From Rhodocollybia butyracea (lineage: Eukaryota; Basidiomycota; Agaricomycetes; Agaricales; Omphalotaceae): DNA of 64,000 nucleotides. Below the pieces are notes generated by a model. The model was not told the DNA's origin, made no database searches, and saw only the letters and a program-made list of their open reading frames with translations. Shown piece by piece: positions 30,130-40,364 of this stretch. The stretch's first letter is position 1. The number at the start of each line of letters is the position of its first letter. Location: NCBI GenBank assembly GCA_015501585.1, contig JADNRY010000107.1, positions 124,001 through 188,000 of the forward strand, read 5' to 3'. A program made the translations under genes and the position numbers.

Positions 30130-30260
30130 AAGTGTTGATAAAAAGAAACTTGATTAGACGCCCCGTAATCATGTGATGTTTGATGAGCCACATCTCATTC
30201 CCAAGTCCTGAGACTTGACTCACTTTAATCATGTGACTCATTCTTTACTTTTTTACTATC
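30130..30260. promoter_or_regulatory. 131-bp divergent promoter region with GATGAGCC/TGACTCA repeat
   Basis: The whole gap between the divergent Ulp1-type and JmjC genes holds one copy of the dispersed motif (TTTGATGAGCCACATCTC, CTTGACTCAC, ATCATGTGACTCATTC). It contains two TGACTCA-like octamers and two CATGTGA elements. A shared regulatory role is an inference from position. Confidence 0.4.
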
Positions 30261-33200
30261 ATGACCGTTCCTGATGCTCTTCTCGAAATTGTAAAGATTC
30301 AGCAGCGATATCATTGCCCGAGAGACTTTCGTATTCCTTGGCCTATTCCGGAGACGCCAAAAGCAAACAATAGAGGATTCGACGTGCCTCCCGATGTCGC
30401 ACTCCCAGACTTTTATATCAGATTAAAAGCGAGATTCCAACGGCAAATCGTAGACACGGACATTATCATTGTAGATCAGGACGATCCTGAACCAGATCAA
30501 CCTCACGCGTTGTCGACCTCATTGCCTGGATATCGATCAAGTCAGCAAGCGTTGGAGGTCAGCGTTGATGACCCAATGGACACGGTCGTTCATGTGGAAG
30601 ATGGGGTACCTGAAGCGCCAGAGGAACAGAGTGTAGCGGGCGCGTCCATCCCTGCGGTGGAAGATGAGAGTCCAGGCCTGGTTCGCGAAATGGAACAGAG
30701 CGGGGAGATCCCGGCGGCCGAAGGAGGCAGTCTAGCCGTGGTTCACAATGAGATTGAACAGAGTGGGGAGATCCCGGCGGCGGAAGGAGGGAGTCTAGGT
30801 GTGGTTCACGACGAGATCGAAGAGAGTGCGGAGATCCCGCCGGCGGAAGGAGAGAGTCTAGGTCAGGTTACCGACGAGATGGAACAGAGCGTGGAAATCT
30901 CTGCTGTGGAAGGAGAGAGTCTAAACCAGGCTCCCGACATGTCCGAAGAGATGGACCAGGGTGAGGAGGGTGCTTCCATCACTACGGTAGACCCCCGGGA
31001 CATTATGTTCCACGACGACGGAGATATACCGGTGTCTTCACCCGCCTTGAATGAAGATGAAATGGACATTGACGTGGATTTCGGAATGGATTTGGACCCT
31101 TCCCCAACGGACTCGGAACCTGACGAGGAAGACACACCTATGCACGAGGTTGACGACGTTACTTCGTTCTTGGAGGAGAGTGCTAGGGTTGGCACGCAGG
31201 AGCCAGAGATACCCATGGAAGAAGATGATGTGGCCTCGTTCTTGGAATCCAGTGCTGGTGCAGGGGAGAACAATGGCACGCCGTCATTGGATGATGAAGA
31301 ACCACCGGAGGTTTTGCCACGATACCAATTACGGACACGTAACCACAGTAAGTGCTCATATAAACTGACAGGAAATGTTGCCGACTTTCTATTATAGGCT
31401 CGGCAGGAAAAGTCCAAGAGGGTATAGATTTTCTTACTCAGTTTTGGACTCGCCTTTGTTGATTGTTTGCAGACCCTGTAGAACCGTTACCAAGAAAGAA
31501 GAGGGCGACAAAGAAAAAGGCTGCAGAGATCCCCAAGATGTATTTCACCCCAAGTGATCTCGATCTTCCCAAACTTGTCCCAACCACCAAGGTCAGTGCC
31601 ACATCCGATTCATTTATTTTTTCTTACACGTGCACCAGATGAAGAAGACAAAGTACAAGGCAATACAGATTTGGACTGGTGATGGGAAGGAATCGAGGTT
31701 TTTCGAGTGGGAACACTATGTGAGTAATTCCATGTCCTCGATACATTTGAACTCAATCTTGGCCAGATAAACCAGGACCACTCTGACTGGTATCAAGAAC
31801 TTATGGCCAACATCAAGTCCTTTGCGCCGGATTCTCCCTACATTAAGGTCATGACTCATGAAGAGTTCGGGCAGGAACGCGAGGACCAAATACAAGAAAT
31901 ATTCCGCGACAAGATCTTGCTTATTCGAGGCACTCCAATCACGATGAAAAATTTTGACATGGATAGTCTAAATCACTTTGGCAATGTTGATGCCCCACGC
32001 ACAATACATGGTAAACGACCTTTTACCCTTCTCTTGCACAGAAAACTAACCAATATGCAGACTTTTCTATTCACAATCCCGACGATCCAGATGGTGTTCA
32101 CGTCCAGGGAAGTCTACAGGAGTTTTTTGATTCGGACAAGATTCTCAACTCTCTTTCAAATCTCATGGCAACCCATCTCCCGCTCGATCAGCTTTCCACA
32201 GACTTTCAAGCCGTGAAATACCTATTTGGTATGGAAATCTCTGGCTTCACATCCCGCTATGATCGGTCCATGTTGGACTGGTATATCACTGGCAAAATGA
32301 TGGTCATGCACCGGCAACACGTGGATGTTGGTGGGGTCTGTACCAAGATCCGTGTTGAAACCGGGTCCAAGTTGTGGGTGGTTGGGATTTCCGCCGACAA
32401 AACAAAGGGGTGTGGCTGGGTTCCAGCTTACGGCCATGAGATGGCAAACAGCTTGAATCTCAAACTCGGATATCAGTGGTTTGGTATCTGGTTAACACCC
32501 GGAGACCTTTTGTATGTGATGTTTACTCATTTACTCTTTTGTTCTGACACTTTTCCCAGATGCTTACCACCTGGCACAATCCATATCGTGTTTACGGTGG
32601 AGGACTGCATATGCTCTGGAGGCTATATGGTTAGCTCTCCTACGATGGCCAAGACCGTTTATACCAACTACCTCACCTTTGCGGCCTCGTCTTCTATCAC
32701 CAATGTGAACGCTTCCCATGAGCTCGTAGTGATTCTACGGATCTTGTTTTTTTGGTTCTCTGAATTGGTCGAAAAAGAGGACAGGTATCTCGAAAAGATT
32801 GAAGACGAATTTGATAGTACCTTTCCTCACATCCCTAATCTTCGTCGAATCGAGGACCTGGTCAACCTACTTGCGCTATTAAACCTAGCAGATCTTGCTT
32901 GGGTGATCTCGCCTCAGAGGTACACAGGTTCAAAGGAGCCAAGCGAGTATCGAACTGCCAAAAAATTTGCTTCCAAGTTCCGAATATGGCTCTACGAGAC
33001 ATTCCACATAACCAAAAATCGGGAAGATAATGATCAAGTATGCGATAGCGAGCACGACGAAGAGTTTAATTTACTCGAGAATCTCGGAAGAGCCTTTCTT
33101 TTCCAACACGCGCAGCTCCTAGTCCGTCAGGTTAAAAACTTTACCCGAGAAGGCTGTTATTCAGAGCATATAGGGGATGGGGAATATGTCACCGCCGCAC

Positions 33201-33439
33201 AGGTCTGTGCAGCCGTAGAAGAAGACATTTGTCCGGGGGATGATGTCTTTGACCAATGGTGGACTCGAGCTCGGGAAAAGAATAAAGATATCGAAGATCA
33301 ACTTGATATATTGGCAGAGCAGGGAGACACTGAGGGAATTAGGAATCTGGAATGGTCGGGTGTGGGCGAAACGTATGATTGGCAAGGACCGGGGGAGGGC
33401 TATTATTATACATTAAACTCTATTAAAACATACAACTAG
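30261..33439 (+). CDS. JmjC-domain (2-oxoglutarate/Fe) protein with acidic repeats
   Basis: JmjC proteins are Fe(II)/2OG oxygenases, many of them histone demethylases. Exon 1 (30261-31347) encodes an acidic N-terminus with four 21-residue repeats. Exons at 31398-31421 and 31473-31591 add a basic KKRATKKKA-type segment, and further exons lead in phase to the JmjC core. The core shows QHVDVGGVCT (His-x-Asp iron ligands near 32315-32330), GSKLWVV, PGDLL, and after a roughly 50-bp intron (about 32512-32561) LPPGTIHIVFTVED with the third ligand His near 32583. The C-terminal 250 residues are helical and unrecognised. The stop TAG at 33439 is followed at once by a hairpin-motif copy. Family call is strong; demethylase substrate unknown. 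Confidence 0.8.
30630..30944 (+). repeat. 63-bp in-frame minisatellite (4 units)
   Basis: Units start at 30693, 30756, 30819 and 30882 (GAACAGAG or GAAGAGAG), each 63 bp. They encode EQSGEIPAAEGGSL-type segments. Period and phase are exact, so copy number can change without frameshift. Confidence 0.9.
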
Positions 33440-33482
33440 TATCGGAATCAAAAAAGAGTTCCGATACTAATGACATCATCAA
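33437..33482 (+). repeat. Hairpin motif copy abutting a stop codon
   Basis: CTAGTATCGGAATC..GAGTTCCGATACTAATGACATCATC. Its first bases overlap the JmjC stop codon, so the transcript would end its ORF in this hairpin. Confidence 0.75.
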
Positions 33483-33508
33483 TTTTACAACTTGCCTCCT
33501 ACTTCCAC

Positions 33509-36500
33509 ATGCCGCCCAAGAAAACAAAACTGTAATATCTATCACATACTTGTTGTTCTTTGTACTTATGCACGTCTACAGCCTCTGCAGCAACTTTGAC
33601 TGTCAGTTTCCAACTGATGGAAGCACCGCAAATAGGCATCGGGATCTTTATCACTCAAAGCATCACAACGTGAAATACTTGGGCATGTTTAATTCTTTTT
33701 ATTGCAATCCCATGTACTAACAATATGTTCAGGTAAACCTGTCACTATACATAGGCAAGAGGATGGTCGGGTGGAATGTGCCTGCAAGGACAGCCGGCAT
33801 GCCAGATTCAACTGGCAGAAAGTAAACTCGATGATAAAGAAAGTACCTCACCCGGAACCTGACGACTCTAGATGGCTTGATATTACTAGTGCTCCTGTAC
33901 CCCGACCTCCTCCTACAGATGAAGCTTCTCATACGGAACAAATTGAGGAAGATGTTCACATGTCTCTCTCCCCGATTCTCTCTCCTGTCCCAGATGACAC
34001 AATTCCAATGGACGATCTAGAGCCAAACATGACTGCCATGGAGGTTGATTCCGAGGAAGACTCCAACGAATCAGGTACATATTTTTCCTCTCCTCTCATT
34101 CGCTCGCTCTCAAGATTTTAGATGACAATCCCGAAGACGAGCCAACCCCGATGGAGATCTGTGAAAATGAAAACATGTTGGCCCAAGACAAGAACGACCT
34201 GAGCGACTTTCTTTTCAGCTGTGGTATTCTTATTGACGAGAAATACAAGCTTGTGGTCTGTACAGAGTGTGGGGGGGTTGTCAGATATGACAAGATTATC
34301 AGTCATAAACAAAACTATCATTACACTAATTCAACCATCACCCTTCTGGAAACCCGACTTCCCAAGCAAAAGGTTCTTGCCGCCATTGCCGCTCTGGGTG
34401 GAGCCAGCCCTCCCCATATCGAACCTGCCGACGGTCCTTTTATGCCTATCCGTGGGGTACATATTATTGACAATGGCGTAAAATGTGCAATAGATGGATG
34501 CCTGGGTCATGTCTATGCCTCGGATCGTAGGGCACGCGATCACCAGCAGAGTGCTCATACAGATGTCCCAACTAACGCTCGAAAAAAAGTCGTTGTTCAT
34601 GCTCAGGCCCTCTCTCTTTCCACCAAGGGCCGACGTTACATACAAGTCATTCCACCAACATCTCAGCCCACATTTGACACTTTCCCTCAAATGCAAAAGG
34701 CAGCTGAAGATGCCAAGCTGTTTGATGTCGATGCCTTGTTTTCTACAGCCGAGCACAAAGCTGACCGTGGTTTTGTATTCTCACGTACACGCTGGGATCA
34801 TCTCCTCGTTGATGTCAATATCGAAAGGCTGATCGAGACCGTTTCTCCAGCGAGCCACAAGAGTAACAATGCCCTTGCCCTTCTTCAACAGATTACTGTC
34901 GAATACTATGATGGCATTGTCCCAACATTGAATGATCTCTCAGTGTTGACTCGACGGTATATTATGAATCCCTTTGACGAGTAAGTGTCTATAGTCTTTT
35001 TTTGGGAACACTCTAATGCACAATCTCCAGTTCCCCAGAAAACCCCCCGTTTTCTGGTCCTCAAGAAGAAAGCACTGTGAAACGTAATGCTCATGTGGCT
35101 GCTCAGTTCCTCTCGTTCTTGATCATCCACCAGCAATCTCCAGTTGATAAATTCCCGGTTCTTCTTCATCCAGACGTCAAAGAATCAATCATGCTGTTGT
35201 ACTTGAAGCTGAATACCACTGGCGTTCCCAGACTGGAGCTACAACAACTGCTACATCACTCCATTTGGCTCTTGCTTTCCAACCCTGGTATAGAGTTCCT
35301 CCGAAATGAGAGCATGTGTCCGTACACACGTTTTCTAATCGCGTCTAATCTCAAAGCGGGTGGGGGCATGGCAACTGCCAAGGCTATAACACCTGGAATA
35401 GCATGTGCGCAATGGGGATTTCGTGCTACGGCAGCACGGGAAACGATGAATATTATGGACCAGTTTGATGGCAAGGCAGAAGAGCAAGTTCTTTTCTTCT
35501 GGGATATGTATCCTTTCATGGCTCATACGAGATCTCTAGTGCGTTTCATGCAAAAATCGAAATGTGGATTGCAAACAAGGGAGCCACGCTCTTCAATTCA
35601 CTCCGTCAGACCATGCACTACATATCGTCCTTGGCCTGCAGACAGCAAGGGGTGTCACGCTTTATCTGGAGTACTGATCACCGATCTCTCTCTATCGATG
35701 GCTTCCCAGTCTATATCCCCAGCTTTGTAGAGGAAATCCAGGGTGTACTCTCCTCTCTGACAGATCGGGTCACCAAGCTTTTCCGGGGCTGTCCTTTTCT
35801 TGACATCTTGGAGCATATCGATGATGCAACCATCCCTGATCCCTCCGGTCGTCCTCATTGGTTCACTGACCAGCTCAGCAAGGAGGACCATCTCTATTCG
35901 TTTATAGAGGAAAAGGCAAATGGACTCTTACACTTCCGACCCCGTTTACTGAAATGGCTTGTTGAGCACTCAAACCTGTTTAGCATCGTAGATGGAAAGT
36001 TGGTGTTGAATCGTCGGCCTACTCAGGAGTGGTTCCAGGAGCTTGACGATGCCATGTGTGGCTTCTTCTATGAGATTGTCATAACTTGGGGTGGGGGAGC
36101 TCGGGGGACTGAAATGGAAGGCCTTCTCTATGCTAACCGTGCTCGGTGCAAGCGAAATGTCTTTTTTATCAATGCTCTGTTGACCATCCTCACCGATTAT
36201 TCCAAACAAGGATCGGGAAAGACTACTGCTCGGACACCAGCCTATCAGGTGACACGTCTCTTGATTGTTGTCCTCGTATGTGTTCACTATGCTGCGGGTT
36301 ACATTGGCTGCTTCATGGGCATGGAAAAGGACCATTGCTCTCGCTACTTTTACGAAGTTTTCCTCGTGTCCGGTCGTTCCATGAAGTCGACCAACTTTAG
36401 CCAAATTCTTGCCGACTACAACAGCATCACCATGGGCATAGATTTGCATCTGGCTGACTTTCGTCAGTTCATGTGTTGCCTTTTGATATCTACCACGTCA

Positions 36501-38886
36501 TCCCATTTTATTGACCTTGACGAAGAGGATCCCAACGTTGTTGCGGCGCACGAGGCCTTTAATCATTCGGTGAAAACGGGTCGGGAGAACTACGGTTTAG
36601 ATGACATTGCAAAATCAACCACACTTGCCTCGGATGTTGTTTCACGCATGCAATCTGTGTCTCTCCGTTGGCAAGCTTTTATTCGCCTGGTACATCCCAT
36701 TCATCTCGGAAAAATTCATGCGGAGGATCAGGTAAAATGCAATGCTTTTTCAAGGCAAAGATACTCATCTTTGGTTGTTAGGGATCTCCTGCCAATTCGG
36801 ACATGACAAACAAGTTGGTTGAATCTCAGTTTCGGGCACAAACATTGGCGATAAAGAGCTTGCTCGAAGATTCGGAAAAGCGGTTACAATCCTTCTTTAT
36901 TCAACAGCTTGAATCGCTTACCTCTCAGCTCCACGAGAGTCAGCAACCTGTCCAATCGTACCATAACCCTCGCCGAGTTCCTGTTCATCCAGCAGCGAGA
37001 GAAGCTCTGAAAAATGTTCTCCGACGCCAAGGATCTGACTGGTCGAGTATTGAGCAAGCAGAACTTGTCAACAGCGTCGGTAGCTCTCTTCACGTCCTGG
37101 GAATTCTCGAAACTGGGGCTGGAAAGAGTCAGGCATTTTTCTGCGCACCATATCTCTTACCAGACAAGCTCTTCGTGGTCGTCTGTCCTCTAGTGGCACT
37201 CACAAATGACCTTCACAATCGACTACGCTCGTTGGGTATCCCTGGAGGGGTTTATGGCAAGGATGATATTGATCCTTCTACGGCACAGCTTATCCTCGTT
37301 TCAGCACATATTGCAGGGACAGATGCGTTTAACAAATGGATCGACTCTCCCTCTATCCGCCAGCGTCTCTTCCGTGTCTTCATTGATGAAGCTCACAAAC
37401 TCCTTACCGATGGCGACTACCGTCATTGTTTTTCCCTGTTCTATCGTCTTACAGCCCTCGGTGTTTTCATCACCTTTCTCTCTGGTTCTCTGATGGTTCG
37501 TTCCGTGCCCCATCTCCTAGAGAAGATGAGGATTGACGATGTCACTATTGTTGATGAGATCCGTCGTTACACTGGACGCCCCAAACTCAAGTATGTTGTG
37601 GAGAAGAAACAAGAGAGAAAAGAAGAGGTTGTGGCACGTATTCTTGATCTGGTAAAACAGGAGAGTGCAAAGATGAAGGAAGGGGATCGGGGGATCATCT
37701 ATGTGAGCCGTGTGGCCCATGCCAAAGAGCTTACAGAGGCTCTCTCTTTCCCAATGTATATTGGTGAGATGAAGCCTGAAGAGCGAGAAAAGGCAGAAAT
37801 GAGTTGGCGCGAGGGCAGGCACCCCAACGATATCTGGATGGTAGCCACTGAAGCATTTGGACAAGGAGTCGATTATGCACATGTCCGCTGTACCATCCAC
37901 GAAAATCCAAAATCTCTCATTGATTGGTTCCAGGAGACAGGTCGAGCTGGACGTGACGGTTGTCCGGCAGTTTGCTATACCGTATGGCACACCTTGCCGT
38001 TCCTGCCTCGTGATGGTAGCCCGGACCACTCGGGGAAGCACGAACTATGTCGGCTTTTACAAACATCCAACTGCATTCGCCTTGCATGCGCACCACTGGA
38101 TAGGGTAGCCCACTCCTGTCACGCCATAAGTGGGGAGCTTTGTAGCAACTGTGATAGTGATTTACAGGTATTACATGCATATATGCTATTGAATATTGCT
38201 AATAATTCTCTTAGGTACCCTACAGTCTAGCTCTTCAAGCATACCCACGTATAAACCCGCCCATGGTTCCTTCCGTTCCCAACAAACCCAGTTCCATCCG
38301 AATCCCCAGCTCGGTTAGCACAAACGCTGCGCAAGTTCGAGCAGAACAGGAAGCTGGCTACACTCAACTTGTCGAATTCAAGCGTATTCTTGACTCTGCA
38401 CATCAGAATGGCTGTGTTCAGTGCTGGATGGATGAAGAAGATCACACGGATGCTATCCAGCACCCAACGTCTGGCAAATTTTTGTTATTCTACAGCCAAA
38501 TCAAGGGGATCAAGTGGACGCCAAGTTCAGAGTGGCCATTTTGCTGGGTGTGCTGGATTCCCTTTCGAGACCCTTGTAGACATCCTCCTCCCAAGCGCAA
38601 GACATATGTGGATCCCTCACTCTGTCCAACCAAGATTACAAATTCTGGTTCTCAAACATTCGAGTTTCTTGTGCCCTACCTGATTGCTCTCATCTTCACA
38701 CATTTCAAAAGTGGTGGTGAATCAAATTTTCAAAAGCTGGCAGATGAGCTAGAGATGAATGTACAGGACCTGAGTCGCCTGAATCAGTTTATACGGTGGC
38801 TGCAGTTGCCAGTGATAGGTCCTTCCAATGTTCCGAATCATGTACGGTATTTAATCGCGTGGTATAATATTAATAAAAAAAAATAA
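33509..38886 (+). CDS. OrsD-type zinc finger / RecQ-like helicase fusion (telomere-linked helicase type)
   Basis: Large spliced gene, about 1,600 residues. 5' part: acidic region (33734-34074), then OrsD/DUF3505-like domain with Cys2His2 fingers CTECGG..HKQNYH near 34260-34320 and CAIDGC..HQQSAH near 34485-34560. Middle (35077-36731): ARGTEMEGLLY and DLHLADFRQF segments. The ORFs 35562-36806 and 36803-38230 appear to overlap as ATGA, but splicing 36732-36781 (GTAAAA..TTAG) joins GAGGATCAG to GGATCTCCT in phase, so the helicase is part of the same protein. Helicase motifs: TGAGKS (about 37110), DEAH (about 37388), SGS, AFGQGVDY, GRAGRDG (about 37940). After another intron (38168-38214) a Cys-rich tail CVQCW..CWVCW follows. 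Subtelomeric RecQ-like helicases are known in fungi (Ustilago UTAS, yeast TLH/Y'-type). The first exon (33509) and the join near 35.5 kb are uncertain. Confidence 0.78.
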
Positions 38887-39197
38887 TTGGGCGTGGGTAC
38901 TTCTATAAAAGGCGAATCTGAATTCGGAATGCCCCATCTCTCTCTTCTTCTCATACCTCCATCATCCTTGTATTTAACATGTGTTTCAACTCATCAACTG
39001 ACTGGTACGCGTCTTTCTCTTCTTTTTTACGCGTCTTTCTCAACAGTTCCAGTCCCTTTTGTGCCGAAACACGACACCCCGATTCTCTGCTCGCTCATAT
39101 AACACTCCATGAGGAATCCACAAGGCTCCATGTGGAGATGAAGATTTCCGCGAGTAGGCCATTCTTTTTTGGATAGCATTTAATCTCCAGTTCATTT
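38887..39197. other. Intergenic, with CT-rich promoter-like DNA
   Basis: No gene. CT-rich stretches (CTCTCTCTTCTTCTC near 38938) resemble fungal core promoters. A splice-acceptor-like TTTTGATTTCAG at 39195-39208 suggests that the next gene may have a short 5' exon here. Confidence 0.4.
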
Positions 39198-40154
39198 TTG
39201 ATTTCAGACGCGACAGTCGTCCTGGAGAGGACCTCGGGAGAAATGTATTCCTGCCCTGCGCCTAACTGCACTAGTATCGGCACAATCGGAACGCTGTGGG
39301 GCCACTACAGAGATCATCACCTACAAGGACCCTCCTATCAGCCTGTCATCTCCCAGTCGAAGCGCATGGCATCCTACCAGCCGGTAGAACGGCCTGCCAA
39401 ACGTACCCGATGCTTGTCCCCACAATCCTCCAACACCTCCTTGGAATCTATATCAGCTTCTATTGTCGCTTCAGAATTGTATCCTGCTCCTCCTAACGTT
39501 CGTGTGGACGTTAAACCAATCCTTGTTCAGAGGCACTCACTCGATGGGATCTTTGGGTATGTGGCTGGTGAGATGTCGAGCATCATTCTCATATGCCCAT
39601 ATCATGCCATCATGACGGGGCTTGGTGGGAACGGTCATACCCAGCTTCACCAGTGTTCGGAGGACCAGATTACCTCGCTGCAAGGAGAGTATATGGATAT
39701 TTTTCGCAAATGCCTCCGCTACGGCGAGAAGCCAGAGCATTCCGTCTGTTATAGATGCTACTCACCACAGATGTTGGTGTTTGACGCGCATCCAGCAAAT
39801 AAGATATGCAAGGGGATTACCATGGAGCGGTGGAAGCACTTGTGGTTCTGCATGAGCTACCTAGTATTCCGTGTCCCAGCACTCCGCAAACAGGTCTTCC
39901 GCGAGCTGGGGATCGCCGAAGACTCGTTTTCTACCATCCTTGAATATGCCATTTGGCTTCTCCAAACGGTGTACTCTCAGCCGACGAAGCCCCAGAAACA
40001 GTTCACAAACCTTGTCCTTGTCGCTCACGCGTACTTTACCCTTGACGATGAAGGGCGTCTCATCCGCCCCGATGGAGGCTTTCTTTTTCCAGGTATGTCT
40101 CATTTGCTGTTGTCTAGCACTCGTAGCTCATCTTTGCTGTTAGCACTTGACTGA
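39198..40154 (+). CDS. Zinc-finger Cys-rich protein related to the RecQ-gene tail
   Basis: Frame of 318 codons, with the real 5' end perhaps upstream. Residues 15-40 give a C-x4-C..H-x3-H finger (YSCPAPNC..HYRDHH). After a disordered link come CPYHAIM, HQCSED, CYRCYSPQM and a helical part WKHLWFCMSYLVFR..LGIAEDSFS..YAIWLL, then TNLVLVAHAYF. The same order (Cys pair, His, Cys-x2-Cys-x2-P, Trp helix) occurs in the RecQ gene's last exon just upstream and in the genes at 40365 and 52829. A donor-like CAG-GTATGT at 40091 probably ends the first coding exon. Function unknown; DNA or RNA binding is a guess from the fingers. Confidence 0.6.
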   Translation: MISDATVVLERTSGEMYSCPAPNCTSIGTIGTLWGHYRDHHLQGPSYQPVISQSKRMASYQPVERPAKRTRCLSPQSSNTSLESISASIVASELYPAPPNVRVDVKPILVQRHSLDGIFGYVAGEMSSIILICPYHAIMTGLGGNGHTQLHQCSEDQITSLQGEYMDIFRKCLRYGEKPEHSVCYRCYSPQMLVFDAHPANKICKGITMERWKHLWFCMSYLVFRVPALRKQVFRELGIAEDSFSTILEYAIWLLQTVYSQPTKPQKQFTNLVLVAHAYFTLDDEGRLIRPDGGFLFPGMSHLLLSSTRSSSLLLALD

Positions 40155-40364
40155 TTACATTCCCTACGACTCGTACTTGCATTCTCCATGATTCTGTTCC
40201 TGTTACGCTCTTATACGAACTTGCATTTTCCACTCTGCTACACTCTTTGACTGCATATAATCACATTCTGCACGAACCGGCTCTCGCTACGCTCTACTGT
40301 ACACTATGGCTATCATATTTGCATTACGAACCCCGTTTACCAATACGCAATCAAACGACTTTAT

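Noticed and set aside
28436..31417. Opposite-strand frames over the Ulp1-type and JmjC genes (for example 28707-28937 and 30863-31417)
   Set aside because: They mirror the repeats of the real coding strand and have no independent support.
30261..33439. TET/JBP identity for the gene at 30261
   Set aside because: Its HVDVGG..PPGTIHIVFTVED pattern is that of JmjC cupins; the TET/JBP-like signature is in the gene at 44142 instead.
36732..36806. Overlapping ATGA start-stop as translational coupling
   Set aside because: A standard 50-base GT..AG intron removes the stop and keeps frame, which is the simpler reading in a fungus.
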